Shown here: positions 61,848 to 64,000 of the stretch, in pieces
Numbering within the stretch: the stretch's first letter is position 1
How the letters are laid out: each line of letters starts with the position of its first letter
Source: Candidatus Fraserbacteria bacterium
GTDB lineage: Bacteria; Bipolaricaulota; Bipolaricaulia; RBG-16-55-9; JAJCYT01
Direction: 5' to 3'
Length of the DNA stretch: 64,000 bases
NCBI GenBank assembly: GCA_029262795.1
Contig: JAJCYT010000036.1
Span: 1 to 64,000 of the forward strand
Position numbers and translations under genes: made by a program
The notes under the pieces: model-generated
What the model saw: only the letters and a program-made list of their open reading frames with translations
Databases searched by the model: none
What the model was told of the DNA's origin: nothing

Positions 61848-61922
61848 GGGTCGTTAGCTCAGTGGTAGAGCACCTGGCTTTTAACCAGGGTGTCATAGGT
61901 TCGATCCCTATACGACCCACCA
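61848..61922 (+). tRNA. tRNA-Lys (anticodon TTT), CCA encoded
   Basis: A complete cloverleaf: acceptor GGGTCGT/ACGACCC, D arm with AGCTCAGTGGTAGAGC, anticodon stem CCTGG/CCAGG around CTTTTAA, T arm GGTTCGATCC, and encoded CCA at 61920-61922. Confidence 0.97.
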
Positions 61923-61962
61923 ATCACTGTTCAGTGGTGACATTAAAATCTTTTGAGAGTAT

Positions 61963-62160
61963 TCATGATAGGGAAAAAGGGAGGCTTTGAACTCCCCTTT
62001 CAATCGCATCGTTTTCAAAGTTGCTGGCGCTAAGGTCAAACAAACCGATTGCATCTATACCACTCACATTTGTAATGGTTACCAACAAATCGCAGGCTTC
62101 GTTAAACTCGACACTCACGATTACCAAGTCAGGTCATAAATCATCTTCATCGGCATTAGG
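61963..62160 (-). pseudogene. Decayed CARDB-like domain fragment
   Basis: On the minus strand an open stretch from 62133 to a TGA at 61963 reads PDLVIVSVEFNEACDLLVTI then TNVSGIDAIGLFDLSASNF, which resembles a CARDB strand pattern. Just upstream, after a TGA at 62134-62136, the same frame reads ISPNADEDDL, another typical lead-in. No start codon or Shine-Dalgarno is present. It looks like a remnant of a surface protein gene. The rest of the 61923-62260 gap shows nothing else. Confidence 0.4.
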
Positions 62161-62260
62161 TGAGATAGGTCACTCCATTTAACAAATCTCTAACGCCTTC
62201 AATCTACACTTTCAAACACAAAACTACTATTCGCCAATGGCGACATAAAAGGAGACAAAA

Positions 62261-62617
62261 ATGCCTATTGTTAGTGATTATGTAGTATTAATGGATGGAC
62301 ACGGTCGATCTACGGATACTGATACCCTCACCTTAAGTTTTGATGCTGGCGGCGTCGAACGTGGGGGTGGCAGGAAGGCAATCCTTTCGATGAATATTAG
62401 CTCTAATGGTGAAGGGGATGTCACCATTCTCATCAATGGCCAAAATGTTGGTGTTATTAAAAAGTATCACGATATGAATGCACGAAACTGGTTTGGTCAA
62501 ACATTCGTGTTTAATGCCAGTGTGCTTAAACGCCGCGACAATGTACTGCGAATTGAAATTGATCACGGAAACATTCGTTTGAGAGATATCGTTTGTCATT
62601 TCAACCAATCCGCGTGA
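62261..62617 (+). CDS. Unrecognised small beta-rich protein
   Basis: A 118-residue protein starting after AAAGGAG. Alternating strands and loops (LTLSFDAGGVERGGGRKAIL, GDVTILINGQNVGVI, RDNVLRIEIDHGNIRLRDIV) suggest a jelly-roll or carbohydrate-binding-like sandwich. It has no signal peptide and one Cys. I do not recognise a family. The 16-bp hairpin at 62689-62733 may end its transcript. Confidence 0.65.
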   Translation: MPIVSDYVVLMDGHGRSTDTDTLTLSFDAGGVERGGGRKAILSMNISSNGEGDVTILINGQNVGVIKKYHDMNARNWFGQTFVFNASVLKRRDNVLRIEIDHGNIRLRDIVCHFNQSA

Positions 62618-62688
62618 GGATGATGTAAAATTCTTTAATTTGCAGGTTTTTGATCTGAACACGAGACCACATTCAACAAAATAAGCTC

Positions 62689-62733
62689 AACATTGAAAGG
62701 GTGTGCCTGTTGTTTCTACACCCTTTCAATGTT
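62689..62733. terminator. Large inverted repeat between two unrecognised genes
   Basis: AACATTGAAAGGGTGT (62689-62704) pairs perfectly with ACACCCTTTCAATGTT (62718-62733), loop 13 bases. No T run is attached, so termination is only a guess. Confidence 0.5.
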
Positions 62734-62829
62734 AGCCGCCTTTTGAGCCAAATTAACCTTGTAAGAGTTGCTGAGCCAAAACTCAGGTCTCCTTTAGCTA
62801 TTTAGAAACAATTTTGAATTCTTAAAGCA

Positions 62830-63282
62830 TTATTCTTTGTTCAGAGCAGTGAAGCTTCCTACAAGATCAATGCTGTAATTCAATTGCTGAATATGACTAT
62901 TATTATCTCTTACTGCGATTTCAGCTTCAATGTGGATTTCGTTGGTTGGGGTGTTTGGCGGATTACGCAACTTGGTCCAGCGTATTTCATAACCAAAGTT
63001 TGAAGTATCATTGTCGTGTGACAATCCACTTAACATAATTTGAGGTGCCCATTGTTCAATTTGGAACTTATGATTCTTGGGCAGCGCCTGTCGTAGAGGA
63101 ATTTTTAGAATCAGTCGCATTGGTGCCCAAAGAGTATTCTTTTGGCGCTTAAATCTTTTAAGAGACACAGCCCCCTTCAAAATAAGATGAACTTTCCCGT
63201 CTCCTGTTTTGCTATGAACATGATGTTGACTAATGAAAGTACCTTCCTGCCAGCTGTCTGGAGATAAAACCAGTGTGAACAT
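62830..63282 (-). CDS. Unrecognised protein of 150 residues
   Basis: The frame from ATG 63282 encodes a beta-rich, Lys/His-rich protein without a signal peptide. It contains MFTLVLSPDSWQEGTFISQ, LILKGAVSLKRFKRQKNT, FGYEIRWTKLRNPP and a C-terminal LNYSIDLVGSFTAL. Codon use and amphipathic strands look coding. Upstream on the minus strand, a purine-rich GGAGG lies just before the ATG. I see no family match. It is divergent from the BTAD regulator and convergent with the small beta-rich protein. Confidence 0.6.
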   Translation of the reverse strand: MFTLVLSPDSWQEGTFISQHHVHSKTGDGKVHLILKGAVSLKRFKRQKNTLWAPMRLILKIPLRQALPKNHKFQIEQWAPQIMLSGLSHDNDTSNFGYEIRWTKLRNPPNTPTNEIHIEAEIAVRDNNSHIQQLNYSIDLVGSFTALNKE

Positions 63283-63490
63283 TCAACAAACCTCCGATCA
63301 TACAGATAAACTATTGATAGCATTGATGTGTTAACGAATCGTTAATTGGATATGGTTCGCAAGGCACAAATGATTTGATATAATTTCTGTTAAGGATAGT
63401 AAAAAATAAATCAGAATAATTCATTGTGTATTGAATAAGTTTTGCACTAAAAAGCGTATTGTGTCACGTGTTATCTGGAGGAAGTTGACA

Positions 63491-64000
63491 TGTATCGCAT
63501 CTACTTGCTGGGGCCATTTCATCTAGAAGAAAGTAAAGGTAAGTTGCTCTCACTTGCTTACCAGAATGCTCAGTGGGTGCTTGCGTATTTGTTGTTGCAC
63601 AAAGAAGATTGGCATCGACGTGAGGCTTTGGCCTCTAAATTTTGGCCAGAAACCGAGAAAAGTGGCAATAACTTCCGCAATGCGCTCCATGCTATTCGAT
63701 CTGTTTTAAAACCCATTGATGCAGAAAAATGTTTTTTATCAAAACCCGGAATGATTAAGTGGAACCCAAATTATCCCTTTTGGCTTGATACTGAATCATT
63801 TGAAGATCTTCTTGGAGAAACCCAACGACTGTCTGGTGAAGCAAAAGTCGGATATCTACGCGAAGCTGCTGATCTGTATCGTGGAAATTTGCTGGAAGGT
63901 GGCGGCTTCGATTGGATTGAACCCATTCGCAGTTATTATGAACGCCGTTATGTCAGCGCTTTGGATGAATTAACCGATTATTTTCAGGAAATCCATGAAT
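63491..64000 (+). CDS. BTAD/SARP-like transcriptional regulator, C-terminus cut by the window
   Basis: I translated this by hand from ATG 63491, preceded by GGAGGAAG; 170 codons run to the window edge. The N-terminus reads MYRIYLLGPFHLEES, then a winged helix with LLLHKEDWHRREALASKFWP and NNFRNALHAIRSVLKP, as in SARP/BTAD activators. The beginning of a tetratricopeptide-like BTAD domain follows (DTESFEDLLGE, YLREAADLYRGNLLEG, WIEPIRSYYERRYVSALDEL). Such proteins are often large, with an AAA-type ATPase or TPR repeats, and activate secondary or stress genes. The downstream part is not visible. Confidence 0.88.

Noticed and set aside
1..64000. CRISPR arrays, IS elements, prophage or integrase genes
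   Set aside because: I saw no regularly spaced repeat array, transposase motif or phage gene in any frame.

Overview
The window is a gene-dense bacterial chromosome segment, cut inside a gene at both ends: an ArsR-like regulator at the left and a BTAD-type regulator at the right. An MCE/Mla lipid transport system (MlaE, MlaF, MlaD), TolB-like propellers, lipoproteins with clear lipoboxes, NDH-2, a CcsA-type cytochrome c assembly protein and ergothioneine genes suggest an aerobic or oxygen-tolerant bacterium with an outer membrane. Base composition looks close to balanced. I cannot name the phylum from sequence alone. The GAF-rich signalling, PKD, CARDB and BTAD proteins fit an environmental lineage with large accessory regulation. 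There is no phage, transposase, CRISPR array or rRNA. One tRNA gene (Lys, anticodon TTT) is present.

Layout. 0-8.3 kb (minus strand): ArsR-like regulator, S9 peptidase, a PHP metallohydrolase followed by mlaE-mlaF-mlaD, a DUF427 protein and an MFS exporter. 8.4-11.1 kb: a MerA-like flavoprotein disulfide reductase and a SigA-type sigma factor. 11.1-16.9 kb (minus): a peptide ABC importer whose second permease and both ATPases are fused into one 996-residue chain. 17-22 kb: ftsL-ftsI, a small membrane protein and a ThiZXY-like importer. 22-29 kb: a YVTN propeller with a cupredoxin lipoprotein, an NDH-2 with an extra membrane domain, an MFS carrier, a hexapeptide acyltransferase and an unrecognised helical protein. 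29-38 kb: aldehyde dehydrogenase, CcsA, threonine aldolase, MiaA, LtrA and EgtB-EgtD. 37-45.7 kb: a GNAT/N-acylamino acid racemase pair, dnaX, ybaB, recR, a comB-like gene broken by one stop codon, and a class III aminotransferase. 45.7-55.2 kb (minus): a four-gene phosphorelay ending in a 1728-residue REC-GGDEF-PAS-GAF-PAS-HD-GYP protein. 55-64 kb: VWA/PKD surface protein, CoaBC, GreA, HU, a lamin-tail-like exported protein, tRNA-Lys, a decayed CARDB fragment, two unrecognised genes and the BTAD regulator.

The strongest non-coding signal is a dispersed palindromic repeat of about 50-90 bp, present in seven intergenic copies in both orientations. Several sigma70-type promoters with 17-bp spacers can be read. 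Three of them carry inverted repeats within or overlapping the promoter, consistent with local operators. The most unusual items are the fused peptide transporter, the c-di-GMP hub protein and its operon, the PHP-Mla operon, the NDH-2 fusion, and the intergenic region upstream of the VWA/PKD gene, which can form mutually exclusive pairings.
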